Positions 37,421 through 48,885 of a stretch of DNA of 48,885 nucleotides are shown piece by piece. The DNA lies in contig JAPLQT010000052.1 in NCBI GenBank assembly GCA_026399515.1, positions 24,648 to 73,532 on the forward strand, written 5' to 3'. The translations under genes and the position numbers were made by a program. Position 1 is the first letter of the stretch. Each line of letters begins with the position of its first letter. Source of the stretch: Pseudomonadota bacterium (GTDB lineage: Bacteria > Pseudomonadota > Gammaproteobacteria > Burkholderiales > Rhodocyclaceae). A model generated the notes under the pieces. That model was given only the letters and a program-made list of their open reading frames with translations, made no database searches and had not been told where the DNA came from.

Positions 37421-38788
37421 ATGACATGCGCCGAAGGGAAATGGTCCAGATTTGCAGCCAACATGACTATCTGTTTCGCGTTGGTTTTCCTCTTCATGGG
37501 CAGTATGCCGGCCCATGCCAAGCCCGGCATCTTGTCCAAAGAGGACAAAGCCTGCCTCGAGTGCCACGCGAAAAAAGGGGTCAGCAAACCCAAGGCCGGC
37601 GGCGACGCTGTCTCCCTTTATGTGGCGGACAAGCCCTATTCCGAATCCGTTCACAACGATAACGGGTGTACCGATTGTCATACCGAACTCGACGTCAAGA
37701 AGCACGCCAAGGCCGACAACAAGAAACTCGGTACCCGGGAATACTCGATCGCCGCTGTTGCCGTCTGCCGGGACTGCCACAAGAAGAACGTCAAGCTCTA
37801 TGAGGACAGCCTGCACGCCGCGCTGGTTCGCGGCGGCAATTCAGAAGCACCGATCTGCTCGGATTGCCATGATCCTCACACCACCCGGGTCAATTCCGCC
37901 ACCGGGCCGATGGACGACGTGATATGCCAGAACTGCCACGGCAAGATTTTCAAGGCCTATGCCTCAAGCGTGCATGGCCAGGCGCGCAACAAACAGACCG
38001 GCAAACTCCCGGCCGATCAACAGAAGGCGCCCATCTGCGCCGACTGCCACCGGTCCCATGAGATAAAGGCGGCCGCCACCGAAGGTAGGATCAAGAATGC
38101 CTGCCTGGATTGCCATAAAGGAACGCTGATTCTGCACAAGGTCTGGCTACCGAACGCCGAACGGCATTTTGAGGCGGTGTCGTGCCCCGCATGCCATGTG
38201 GCGACTGCGAAACGGCGCGTAGATCTCAGGCTATATGACAGTGTCACGAACAAGGCGGTGACCGAAAAACAGGGCGTGCCTCAGTTTGAGAGCCGTACCC
38301 AAGCGGCCGATGCCAAGGGCTTGGGCTTGGACGCTTTGGCCTTGCAGAGCCTGCTCAAGGAGTTTAACCGCGAAGGCGCGGAGGGCCAGACGGTCTTGCG
38401 CGGACGGCTCGAGGTGACTTCCGGCGTCGAAGCCCACCAATTGGTCGCCAGATCCAAGGCGGTCAAGGATTGCGATACTTGCCACCGCGAAGGCGCGGAT
38501 GTCTTCCAGACCGTGACGATATCCATCGCCCGCCCCGACGGACGACCTCTGCATCATGGCGCCCAAAAGGAAGTGCTGACCTCCCCGATTTCGGTGGATT
38601 CCGTCCGGGGCTTTTATGCCATCGGCGGAACCAGGATCAAATTACTTGATTATCTTTTCGTGATGGCATTGTTCGCCGGTATCGCCATACCCGTCGGACA
38701 CATGACGCTCAAATGGCTGTTCAGAAGATATTTGAAGAATCTTGAAGCCGAACGAAGCTCCACGCAAGACGATACTGCCCAACACTAG
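37421..38788 (+). CDS. Membrane-anchored nine-haem cytochrome c
   Basis: A signal peptide (cleavage near AHA-KPG, residue 33) exports a periplasmic domain with nine CXXCH haem-binding motifs at residues 45, 83, 116, 146, 169, 206, 228, 255 and 351. A membrane anchor follows at about 408-430 with an Arg-rich cytoplasmic end (FRRYLKN). The eighth and ninth sites are separated by a haem-free stretch of about 90 residues. I chose the ATG at 37421 after AGGGGAA; 37388 is possible. The downstream cytochrome b (12 bases) would pass electrons between quinone and these haems. The terminal acceptor or donor is unknown; no close named family (NrfA, Hao) is matched. Confidence 0.88.
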   Translation: MTCAEGKWSRFAANMTICFALVFLFMGSMPAHAKPGILSKEDKACLECHAKKGVSKPKAGGDAVSLYVADKPYSESVHNDNGCTDCHTELDVKKHAKADNKKLGTREYSIAAVAVCRDCHKKNVKLYEDSLHAALVRGGNSEAPICSDCHDPHTTRVNSATGPMDDVICQNCHGKIFKAYASSVHGQARNKQTGKLPADQQKAPICADCHRSHEIKAAATEGRIKNACLDCHKGTLILHKVWLPNAERHFEAVSCPACHVATAKRRVDLRLYDSVTNKAVTEKQGVPQFESRTQAADAKGLGLDALALQSLLKEFNREGAEGQTVLRGRLEVTSGVEAHQLVARSKAVKDCDTCHREGADVFQTVTISIARPDGRPLHHGAQKEVLTSPISVDSVRGFYAIGGTRIKLLDYLFVMALFAGIAIPVGHMTLKWLFRRYLKNLEAERSSTQDDTAQH

Positions 38789-38799
38789 GAGAGGCGAAA

Positions 38800-39417
38800 A
38801 TGGAAAAGATATACGTTCACCCTCTGCCGGTCAGGATATGGCATTGGATTAATGCCCTGAGTTTCATCCTGATGATACTCACGGGAATCCAGATCAGGTA
38901 TATCGGCGTCGTCAACCTGATGCCGTTCAAGGCGGCCGTCGACTGGCACAATTGGATCGGCTTCGTGCTGATCGGGAACTTCTTCATCTGGTTTCTGTTT
39001 TATTTGTTTTCGGACAAAATCAAGGTCTACCATCCCGAGTTGAGTCCGATGAAGCATTTCCGCGACAGCTTCCGCCAGATGAAATATTACGGCTACGGAA
39101 TCTTCAAGGGTGATCCCAACCCGCACCATGTGAGCGTCTATCACAAATTCAATCCGATGCAGAGCATGACCTACCAGATCATCATGCTGCTCATCGTTCC
39201 GATCCAGTTTTTCACCGGGATATTGCTCTGGGATGTCGAACGCTTTCAAGCATCGGTGAATTTCTTTGGCGGCGTCCGGGTCGTGGATACGGTGCATGTG
39301 CTGGCCTTCATTTTCTTCGTGGCCTTTATTTTCATACACCCGTATCTCGCCAGCCTCGGGCATACACCAAGCGCCCACTTCAAGGCCATGTTCACCGGCT
39401 ATGAGGAAATCGACTGA
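38800..39417 (+). CDS. Cytochrome b561-type membrane subunit
   Basis: The 205-residue protein has four or five membrane helices and conserved haem-b ligand histidines: HPLPVRIWHWINALSF at the N-terminus, VDWHNWIGFVLI, then DTVHVLAFIFFVAF and HPYLASLGH near the C-terminus. It belongs to the Ni/Fe-hydrogenase/thiosulfate-reductase/formate-dehydrogenase-gamma type of cytochrome b, which exchanges electrons with quinones. It starts 12 bases after the nine-haem cytochrome gene, so the two likely form a quinone-linked respiratory complex. Confidence 0.88.
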   Translation: MEKIYVHPLPVRIWHWINALSFILMILTGIQIRYIGVVNLMPFKAAVDWHNWIGFVLIGNFFIWFLFYLFSDKIKVYHPELSPMKHFRDSFRQMKYYGYGIFKGDPNPHHVSVYHKFNPMQSMTYQIIMLLIVPIQFFTGILLWDVERFQASVNFFGGVRVVDTVHVLAFIFFVAFIFIHPYLASLGHTPSAHFKAMFTGYEEID

Positions 39418-39592
39418 GGCGACAGCCTTAGACTTCGGGCCGCGCTTCAGCGACGCTCAAAGTGATCTTGCCGGGTGGAAATGGCTTAGAATGTAAAGAC
39501 CATATGACTAGTATGGGGAATAAACTTCCCTGAACGGTCGCTCGGTGCACTGTCTGTTTGGATAAATGCATACAACTTCAGAGGAGTTTTTC

Positions 39593-40042
39593 ATGAACAA
39601 GATTACTGCGTTATTTGCGTCGATAGTGTTCTTTGGCATCGGCGCGGCACCGGCCCTCGCCGCACCCAAGGATGACGCCTTGGCGTTGGTGACCAAGGCG
39701 GTTGCTCACGTCAAGGAAGCCGGCAAGGAAAAAGCCTTGGCGGACTTCAATGACTCTAAAGGATCGTTTGTGAAAGGCGAACTCTACGTGTTTGCCTATA
39801 CCCTGCAGGGGGTGATTCTTGCTCATCCCATGAATCCCAAGTTGATCGGCAAGGATATGACCGAGGTGAAGGATTCGGATGGCAAATTATTCACCAAGGA
39901 ATTCATCGCTACGGTGAATGGTCCCGGCAAGGGCTGGGTTGATTACAACTGGACCAATCCGACGACAAAGAAGATCGAAGCCAAATCGTCGTATGTGGCT
40001 AAAGCCGGAGATATCTTCGTCGGATGCGGGATCTACAAATAA
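39593..40042 (+). CDS. Secreted single Cache-domain protein
   Basis: The protein has a signal peptide (MNKITALFASIVFFGIGAAP, cleavage near ALA-APK) and then only a Cache domain (about 125 residues): ALALVTKAVAHVKEAGKEKA, DFNDSKGSFVKGELYVFAY, HPMNPKLIGKDM, GWVDYNWTNP and a final FVGCGIYK. This is the single Cache type 2 pattern that usually forms the sensor of chemoreceptors and kinases; here it stands alone in the periplasm. The ATG at 39593 follows GGAG. A chemoreceptor gene follows 218 bases later. Confidence 0.88.
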   Translation: MNKITALFASIVFFGIGAAPALAAPKDDALALVTKAVAHVKEAGKEKALADFNDSKGSFVKGELYVFAYTLQGVILAHPMNPKLIGKDMTEVKDSDGKLFTKEFIATVNGPGKGWVDYNWTNPTTKKIEAKSSYVAKAGDIFVGCGIYK

Positions 40043-40260
40043 CCGACACCGTCTGAGCTGAATCTGGAGAACAGGAACTCCGCGAGACCTGGAACAGCAG
40101 GCGCATCGGCATTTGGCGTGTGGGAATCGATGATTCCATGGCGCCGGGGCCAAAGCCCGGATATGTGGTTCTGGCGCGGAAGCTTTCACTTCCCGATGCA
40201 CGACGCGTCGTCAATTGAGCCGCCTGCCCTGCTCGCATCGCTTCTATTCGTGGAGATGCA

Positions 40261-41886
40261 ATGAATCTACTCAACAAAATGCTGATTGCCCCGGCAGTCA
40301 CCATAGTGCTCATGCTCATTCTTGGCGCTGTCGGTTATTGGTCGATGAACACCCAGCAAATGGCGCTGGAGGAGCTCTTCAACGGTCGCTTCAGCCATAC
40401 GGCCATGGCGACCGACATCAGTTCCGATGTTCTGAGGGCGCATGCACGCGCCTACCGCATCATGACATGGAGTTCCAGTCGCGGCGACGGATATATTGAA
40501 AAAGAAACGAAAGTCTTGTTGGCTGATTTCGACAAGGAGGCCGCCGAGTTTGCCGTTTGGGCGTCTCGGCCGAACTTGACCGACGAGGAAAAGGCCCTCG
40601 GCAAGCAAATGCTGGGACAGCTTACCAAGTACCGGAACTCGATAGCCAGTTCCCTCGATATGGCAACGGCAGATATCAATTCCGCAATCATGACGATGCA
40701 GTCAGCCGACGACAACTTCAAGCAGTTGAGCGAATCGACCGACAAGCTTGTCGCCCTCGAAAAACAGCTAGGCAAGAGCGATGTCGATCGATCCGCCGGC
40801 GTGTTTCGGCGCATGCTCGGCATCGCTCTCGCCGGGCTAGTGGCATCGATCTGCATCGCCGGGGCTTTGAGTTTTGCCATGGCGCGCGGCGTCATGAGGC
40901 AGATTGGCGGAGAGCCGGCCTATGCGACGGAAATAACCCGCCAGATCGCTGAAGGCAACTTGACCGTTTCCGTCCGGACCAGTCCCGGCGACAATTCCAG
41001 CCTGCTTGCCGCGATGCGGCAGATGCAGGAGGCGCTGCGCAGGATCGTCGACCAGATCCGTCAAATCGTCCAGGAAGTGGCTCGCAATACCGAACAGATG
41101 GCCACCGTATCCCGCAAGGTATCGAGTGGCTCCGACCGGCAGAACGAAGCCGCGGTATCCATGGCCGCCGCCGTCGAGGAAATGACCGCGAGCGTCGGTC
41201 ATGTCGCGGCAAACGCCGACGGGGTGAGGGAAATGGCGGCGGAGGCAAGATCTCTGTCGGCGGATGGAAGCGAGACGGTGAAACATGCCATCGACGACAT
41301 CAATCGAATTGCGGATTCCTTCAGCCACTCTACCCAGCTCATCCAGACCCTGAGTACCCAGACCGACCAGATTTCCTCGATCGCCAACGTCATCAAGGAA
41401 ATTGCCGATCAAACCAACCTGCTGGCATTGAATGCCGCGATCGAGGCGGCGAGGGCCGGTGAGCAGGGGCGCGGGTTTGCCGTGGTTGCCGACGAGGTGC
41501 GTAAACTGGCCGAGCGTACCACCCTGTCCACGCAGGAAATCGCCACCATGATCGCCTCCATTCAAAGCGGTACCCAAAGCGCCGTTCAAGGCATGGACGC
41601 GGGTGGCGCTCAAGTTGGTCAAGGCGTCCTCATGGCGGCAAAGGCAGGGGACTCGATGGTCCAGATCGAAGCCAGTACACGTAAAGTGCTGGACGCCACG
41701 GCTGAGATATCCGCCGCGTTGCGTGAACAGAATTCCGCCAGCAACCTGATCTCCCAGAACGTGGAAAAGATTGCCCTGATGGCCGAGGAAAACGATGTGG
41801 CGGTGAAGGAAGTCGCTCATGCGGCGGAGCGTCTGGAAGGTCTGGCCGGTTCGTTAACATCTTCCGTAGGGATGTTCAGAATATAG
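40261..41886 (+). CDS. Methyl-accepting chemotaxis protein
   Basis: The 541-residue transmembrane receptor has TM1 at about 8-28, a helical four-helix-bundle-like periplasmic domain (about 30-185), TM2 at about 192-212, a HAMP-like segment ([19 protein letters not shown]) and a long cytoplasmic coiled coil. The signalling tip is [21 protein letters not shown] followed by [18 protein letters not shown], which contacts CheA and CheW. No Cache domain is built in, which makes the neighbouring secreted Cache protein interesting. No C-terminal CheR-docking pentapeptide. The 218-base gap before it (40043-40260) shows no recognised gene. Confidence 0.95.
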   Translation: MNLLNKMLIAPAVTIVLMLILGAVGYWSMNTQQMALEELFNGRFSHTAMATDISSDVLRAHARAYRIMTWSSSRGDGYIEKETKVLLADFDKEAAEFAVWASRPNLTDEEKALGKQMLGQLTKYRNSIASSLDMATADINSAIMTMQSADDNFKQLSESTDKLVALEKQLGKSDVDRSAGVFRRMLGIALAGLVASICIAGALSFAMARGVMRQIGGEPAYATEITRQIAEGNLTVSVRTSPGDNSSLLAAMRQMQEALRRIVDQIRQIVQEVARNTEQMATVSRKVSSGSDRQNEAAVSMAAAVEEMTASVGHVAANADGVREMAAEARSLSADGSETVKHAIDDINRIADSFSHSTQLIQTLSTQTDQISSIANVIKEIADQTNLLALNAAIEAARAGEQGRGFAVVADEVRKLAERTTLSTQEIATMIASIQSGTQSAVQGMDAGGAQVGQGVLMAAKAGDSMVQIEASTRKVLDATAEISAALREQNSASNLISQNVEKIALMAEENDVAVKEVAHAAERLEGLAGSLTSSVGMFRI

Positions 41887-42043
41887 AAAAATGAGACGCC
41901 GTTCATTCACCCGATGAAGATCCGCCCGGCGTTGCCCGACTCCCCGCCGCCGGTCGTTACGGTTGTCAGTCGCGAAGGCCTTGCCGGCGCGCAAATAGTG
42001 CGCACGGCGGCGAGGTTTGCTCTGCATCTAACAACGACACCGG

Positions 42044-45283
<3,240 letters not shown>

Positions 45284-45288
45284 AGACC

Positions 45289-46813
45289 ATGCGGAAAATC
45301 GACAATCAGATGGTATTCCTCGTCGTCGACGACCTCGAAGCCATGCGCACGATCACTGCCTCCCAGTTGCGCGTGCTGGGCGCCAGCAACATCGTGACCG
45401 CCAACAACGGCGCCGAAGCTATGCGCCTGCTGCAAAACCAGCGGGTAGACGTCGTGCTTTCCGACTGGAACATGCCCGTCATGTCGGGACTGGATCTGCT
45501 CAAGGCCGTGCGCTCCGATGAGCGCTTGTCGCGATTGCCCTTTGTCATCATTACGGCCGAGGCCGAACGGGAACGCATCGCCGAGGCCATCGCCAGCGGC
45601 GTCAGCGGCCTGCTGGTCAAGCCATATACCGCGGAGGGTCTTGCCGCGCGAATCGAGAAAGCACTGGCGTCCCGACCGCGATCGGATTCGACTATTCGGG
45701 CAGTCCCGGCGGCGCGACCCGAGGCGCCGACTCCGGCAGCCGCTTCGGCGCCGGTAGCGGCCGCCGGGCCTGTCGCCCAGCCCGCGCGGGAACAGTTGCG
45801 CCCGACGATTCTTGTGGTAGACGACACGCCGGACAACCTGCATTTGCTCCTGCAACTGTTCAAGGACGAGTATCGCGTGCGCACTGCGCTCACCGGCGAG
45901 AAAGCACTGGAGATCTGCCAATCGAACAACCCGCCGGATCTGGTGCTGCTCGATATCATGATGCCCGGCATGGACGGCTTCGAAGTCGCCCGGCGCATGC
46001 GCGAGCATCCGACCTCGGAAAGCACGCCCGTGATCTTCGTGACCGCCATGACCGGAGACGATGCCCGTCTCAAGGGTCTGGAACTGGGAGCGGTGGACTT
46101 CGTCACCAAGCCCATCGATCCCGAGGTGCTCAAGCCGCGCGTGCGCAACTTCCTGCGCTATGTCGAACTGCACAAGCAATTGCAGGCCAACTACGACGGC
46201 ATGCTCGAGGCGGCGCGGCTGCGCGAGGACGTCGAACGCATCACCCGCCACGATATCAAAGGGCCGCTGGCAGGGGTGATCGGCCTGGTGCAAGCCATGG
46301 CGGACGACGATTCGATGAGCCGCAAGCAGCAGGTCGAGAAGCTGCACATGGTGGAAGAAACCGCGTTACAGGTGCTCAACATGATCAATCAAGATTTCGC
46401 GTGCCACGTTTGCCGAGAAGCACATCACTGTCGCCGCCGATACGTACGACCCGGACGGCAAGGGAGTACCCCAGGTGCTGGGCGATGCCATGCTCTGCTA
46501 TTCGCTGTTTCAGAATCTGATCAAGAATGCCTGTGAAGCAGCACCCGAAAACAGCCGGGTAACCGTATCCATGAGCGATGAAACGCCGCTGCGCATCGTA
46601 ATCCAGAACAAGGGGGCGGTTCCGGCGGCAATTCGCGAGCGTTTCTTCGACAAGTTCGTCACCCACGACAAACAAGGCGGAACGGGTCTCGGAACATATT
46701 CGGCGAGGTTGCTGGCAGAGGCCCAAAACGGGACGATTTCGTTGAAGGTTTCTGACCAGGAATTCCAGACCACGGTCACCGTGGCACTCCCCCGCTACTC
46801 GGAGGGAACATGA
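45289..46813 (+). pseudogene. Double-receiver histidine kinase, broken by deletion and frameshift
   Basis: The first frame (to 46536) encodes two receivers (Asp in VVLSDWNMPVMSG and LVLLDIMMPGMDG) joined by an Ala/Pro linker, then a kinase dimerisation helix with RITRHDIKGPLAGVIGL. After NMIN (about 46390) it turns into nonsense. Another frame supplies ATFAEKHITVAADTYDP and the ATPase domain (FQNLIKNACEAA, TGLGTYSARLLAEA) to 46813. About 30 residues expected between the two are missing. Either a real inactivating deletion or an assembly error. The separate receiver half could still be made. Confidence 0.8.
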
Positions 46814-46886
46814 AGCGAACTACGGACTTGCCGCTGAACTAGACGTCATTTATGTCCTGCAGCGCCTCAAACCAAGCGCGGTCGCC

Positions 46887-48296
46887 TCAGGATTCTCCCG
46901 GCTCGATCCCGCGGATTCGGATGTCGTATTTCTTCATGAGAGCCTGGAAGTTTGCGCGCAGCATTCCGGTTTCTTCCGCGCTGTTGGTAACGTTCCAGGC
47001 GTTTCTCTTGAGCGCCTCAAGGACAAAAAGCTTCTCGATGTTTTCCACCGACTTCTCCCGAGTGGCCTTCTTGATGCGCTTCAATTCATCGCTGGTCCTG
47101 GGCACTTCCAGGTCGGAGCGCGGCAGCATGTCGATGATATTGGTCAGGTGAGCCTGGCGTATTACCTTGTCGTTGGTCAGGATCATCGCCCGATGCACGG
47201 TGTTTTCGAGTTCCCGCACGTTCCCCGGCCAGCCGTAGTTCACCAGCGCGCTCATCGCGCCCTCCGAGAATTCGATCGATTCCTTCTCCAGTTCCTTGCT
47301 GAACGATTTGAGGAAGTGGAACGCCAGCGCGGGAATATCCTCGTGGCGCTCCCGGAGAGGCGGCAACTGGATGGGAAAAATGTTGATGCGATAAAAAAGA
47401 TCCTCGCGGAACCTTCCTTCCGTCACCATCACTTTGAGATCCTTGTTCGTGGCCGCAATCAGCCTGATGTTGGTGACCTGGGTCCGGGTATCCCCGACAG
47501 CACGGAACTCCCGCTCCTGAATGACCCTGAGGAGCTTGGCCTGGGTGGATAAGGAAATATTCGACACTTCGTCCAGGAAAAGCGTTCCCCCATCCGCGAT
47601 TTCGAACATCCCGCGCTTGTTGGCAACCGCGCCGGTGAAAGATCCCTTGGCGTGGCCGAACAACTCGCTCTCCAGGAGTGTTTCGCTGAGCGAGTTGCAA
47701 TCGACCGCGATGAACGGCTTGTCCTTGCGCAGGCTGTTGAAATGGATGGCACTGGCGATCAGCTCCTTTCCCGTGCCGCTCTCCCCGGTGATCAATACCG
47801 TGCTATTGGTCGGAGCACACTTGGCGACCAGACCAAACACCTTCTGCATCGCCTGGCTGGTGCCGACGATGTTCTCGAAACGGTATTTGGAACTCAGCTC
47901 GCTTCTCAGGTTGAGGTTTTCCTGCAACAACTGCCGTCTCTCCAGGGCACGCTCCACCACAAGCTTGAGTTCATCGGGGTCGAAGGGTTTGGGCAGGTAA
48001 TCGAAGGCTCCCAACTTCATGGAGCGCACCGCGGTTTCAATCTGCGACAGACCGGTCACCATGATCACATCGATGTCGGGATGTGTTTCCTTTACCCGCT
48101 GCAAGACTTCGAGTCCGTCCATCTGGGGCATCATGATATCCAGGATAAGCACGTCGAACTGGCTGTCCTCGATTTTTCTCAATGCCTCCAAGCCGCTTTG
48201 CGCGGACTCGACCTCATAAGCGCCGGCGGCAAGAATGCGCAGGCAACTCTTGACGACTATTTCCTCGTCATCGACGACCAGTATCCTGGCATTCAT
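46887..48296 (-). CDS. Sigma-54-dependent response regulator (NtrC family)
   Basis: The receiver has Asp53 in VLILDIMMPQMDG. The AAA+ domain has Walker A GESGTGKE, the sigma-54 contact loop GSFTGA (a common variant of GAFTGA) and Walker B GGTLFLDEV. The C-terminus has a Fis-type helix-turn-helix (AEETGMLRANFQALMKKY). The ATG at 48296 begins MNARILVVDDEE; the frame is open upstream only by reading into the kinase gene. It overlaps the kinase gene by four bases, so the two form a pair. Targets unknown. Confidence 0.93.
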   Translation of the reverse strand: MNARILVVDDEEIVVKSCLRILAAGAYEVESAQSGLEALRKIEDSQFDVLILDIMMPQMDGLEVLQRVKETHPDIDVIMVTGLSQIETAVRSMKLGAFDYLPKPFDPDELKLVVERALERRQLLQENLNLRSELSSKYRFENIVGTSQAMQKVFGLVAKCAPTNSTVLITGESGTGKELIASAIHFNSLRKDKPFIAVDCNSLSETLLESELFGHAKGSFTGAVANKRGMFEIADGGTLFLDEVSNISLSTQAKLLRVIQEREFRAVGDTRTQVTNIRLIAATNKDLKVMVTEGRFREDLFYRINIFPIQLPPLRERHEDIPALAFHFLKSFSKELEKESIEFSEGAMSALVNYGWPGNVRELENTVHRAMILTNDKVIRQAHLTNIIDMLPRSDLEVPRTSDELKRIKKATREKSVENIEKLFVLEALKRNAWNVTNSAEETGMLRANFQALMKKYDIRIRGIEPGES

Positions 48297-48745
48297 CGGT
48301 CGCTCCCGACACTTTGAATTGCGGCATCCTTCGCCGGTTGCAGTGGCAATAATATGTGGAAGGTAGACCCTGTGCCGACTTTGCTTTCCACTTCTATGGT
48401 TCCTCCATGCGCCTTGACGATGCCGTGACTGACGGACAAACCCAGCCCGGTTCCCTTGCCAACTTCCTTGGTAGTGAAAAACGGATCGAATATCCTCTGC
48501 AGGTTCTTTTCCGAAATCCCGCAACCGCTGTCCGTGATCTGGATCTCCGCCATGGACAACGATCCATCACCCGTTGGCGCGGCTTTCGTTACGCTCCGGG
48601 TCTTGACGACTATGCTGCCGCTGGTTTCGATCGAATGCTGGGCATTCACCAGCATATTCAGGATCACCTGCTCTATCAAGTTTGCGTCTATCCATATCGG
48701 CGGAAGTTTGCCGTCGAGGTCCACGGTGAGCTTGATGTTGTTCAC
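48293..48745 (-). pseudogene. 5'-truncated histidine kinase (ATPase domain only)
   Basis: The visible part is an NtrB-type ATPase domain: N-box IEQVILNMLVNAQHSIE, G1 ITDSGCGISEKNLQRIFDPF, G2 GKGTGLGLSVSHGIVKAHGG. The frame runs back only to a stop at 48806-48808, and codons upstream of NNIKLTVDLDG do not look like kinase sequence. The HisKA and sensor parts are therefore missing, replaced by DNA that looks like a mobile-element end. GTG at 48745 is an apparent start but not a natural one. It overlaps the NtrC-type regulator gene downstream. Confidence 0.65.
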
Positions 48746-48885
48746 AGGGCTATCGCATACGCAGGTGTCGTAAACCCAGAGGAAAAGTTGTTTACAGACA
48801 GCGAGTTATGACATGGTCTTGTAAACCCAAGTGATATCGCGTCTACTCTCGATTTTGGTCGGGGGTAGAAATGACGCTGACGGAG
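48746..48885. mobile_element. Possible insertion-sequence terminus with GTAAAC repeats
   Basis: GTAAACCCA occurs at 48770-48778 and 48821-48829, with an inverted GTTTAC near 48789. Multiple short repeats near one end are typical of IS21-family termini, and the downstream sequence rich in GGGGGT motifs fits that style. The kinase gene stops looking like kinase exactly here. No transposase lies within the window, which ends at 48885, so the identity is tentative. Confidence 0.4.

Noticed and set aside
39526-39560. Possible sigma-28 promoter before the Cache/chemoreceptor genes
   Set aside because: TAAA is present, but the following element at 15 bases matches GCCGATAA poorly.

Overview
The window looks like a betaproteobacterial chromosome, most likely Rhodocyclales or a close relative. 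This rests on the gene order ilvI-ilvH-ilvC-psd-pssA-leuA, the sigma factor/DUF3619/DUF3106/RDD cluster, the lptFG/pepA/holC/valS neighbourhood, the Bug-type solute-binding proteins and a multihaem cytochrome c with a b-type partner. The family-level placement is a guess. No CRISPR array, rRNA gene or complete transposon is visible. There is one tRNA gene, tRNA-Thr(UGU).

Region 1 (1-5.9 kb) is accessory DNA. It holds the C-terminal part of a phage large polyvalent protein, a small two-TM protein and a small lipoprotein, a SLOG-type 'molybdenum carrier' next to a HEPN-like protein, three overlapping orphan genes behind a strongly foldable leader RNA, and a DUF4224 gene without the integrase that usually accompanies it. 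The leader and the DUF4224 gene suggest a decayed prophage or phage satellite.

Region 2 (6-10.9 kb) is a tripartite tricarboxylate transporter operon (tctC-tctB-tctA). It is followed by a frameshifted family 3 solute-binding protein gene, a short remnant of another Bug gene, and a dienelactone hydrolase.

Region 3 (10.9-27.8 kb) is core metabolism and housekeeping. It contains branched-chain amino acid synthesis (ilvI, ilvH, ilvC, leuA) interleaved with phosphatidylethanolamine synthesis (psd, pssA). It then has an ECF-like sigma factor cluster that appears to start at CTG, the LPS export permeases lptG/lptF, and divergently pepA, holC, an orphan gene and valS, ending in a small Ala/Pro lipoprotein with a clear promoter and terminator.

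Region 4 (27.8-36 kb, minus strand) is a tightly coupled run: a GGDEF diguanylate cyclase, rfbB (carrying a deletion and frameshift), rfbA, rfbC, rfbD and a WalJ/YycJ-like metallo-hydrolase. Upstream is a kinase/NarL-type regulator pair whose kinase has a degenerate receiver domain.

Region 5 (36-48.9 kb, mostly plus strand) has tRNA-Thr, an Hsp15-like S4 protein, hemG, a nine-haem membrane-anchored cytochrome c, a cytochrome b, a secreted Cache-domain protein, a methyl-accepting chemotaxis protein, and a large two-component cluster. That cluster has a tandem-PAS hybrid kinase with two receivers and HPt, a double-receiver kinase that is broken, and on the minus strand a sigma-54 activator with a 5'-truncated kinase. 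The truncation coincides with repeat-bearing DNA that may be an insertion sequence end. Respiration, redox or ligand sensing and motility may be linked here, but that is inference.

Five genes are visibly damaged: the family 3 binding protein, the Bug remnant, rfbB, the double-receiver kinase and the terminal kinase. This is either real decay or partly sequence or assembly error; the sequence alone cannot decide.
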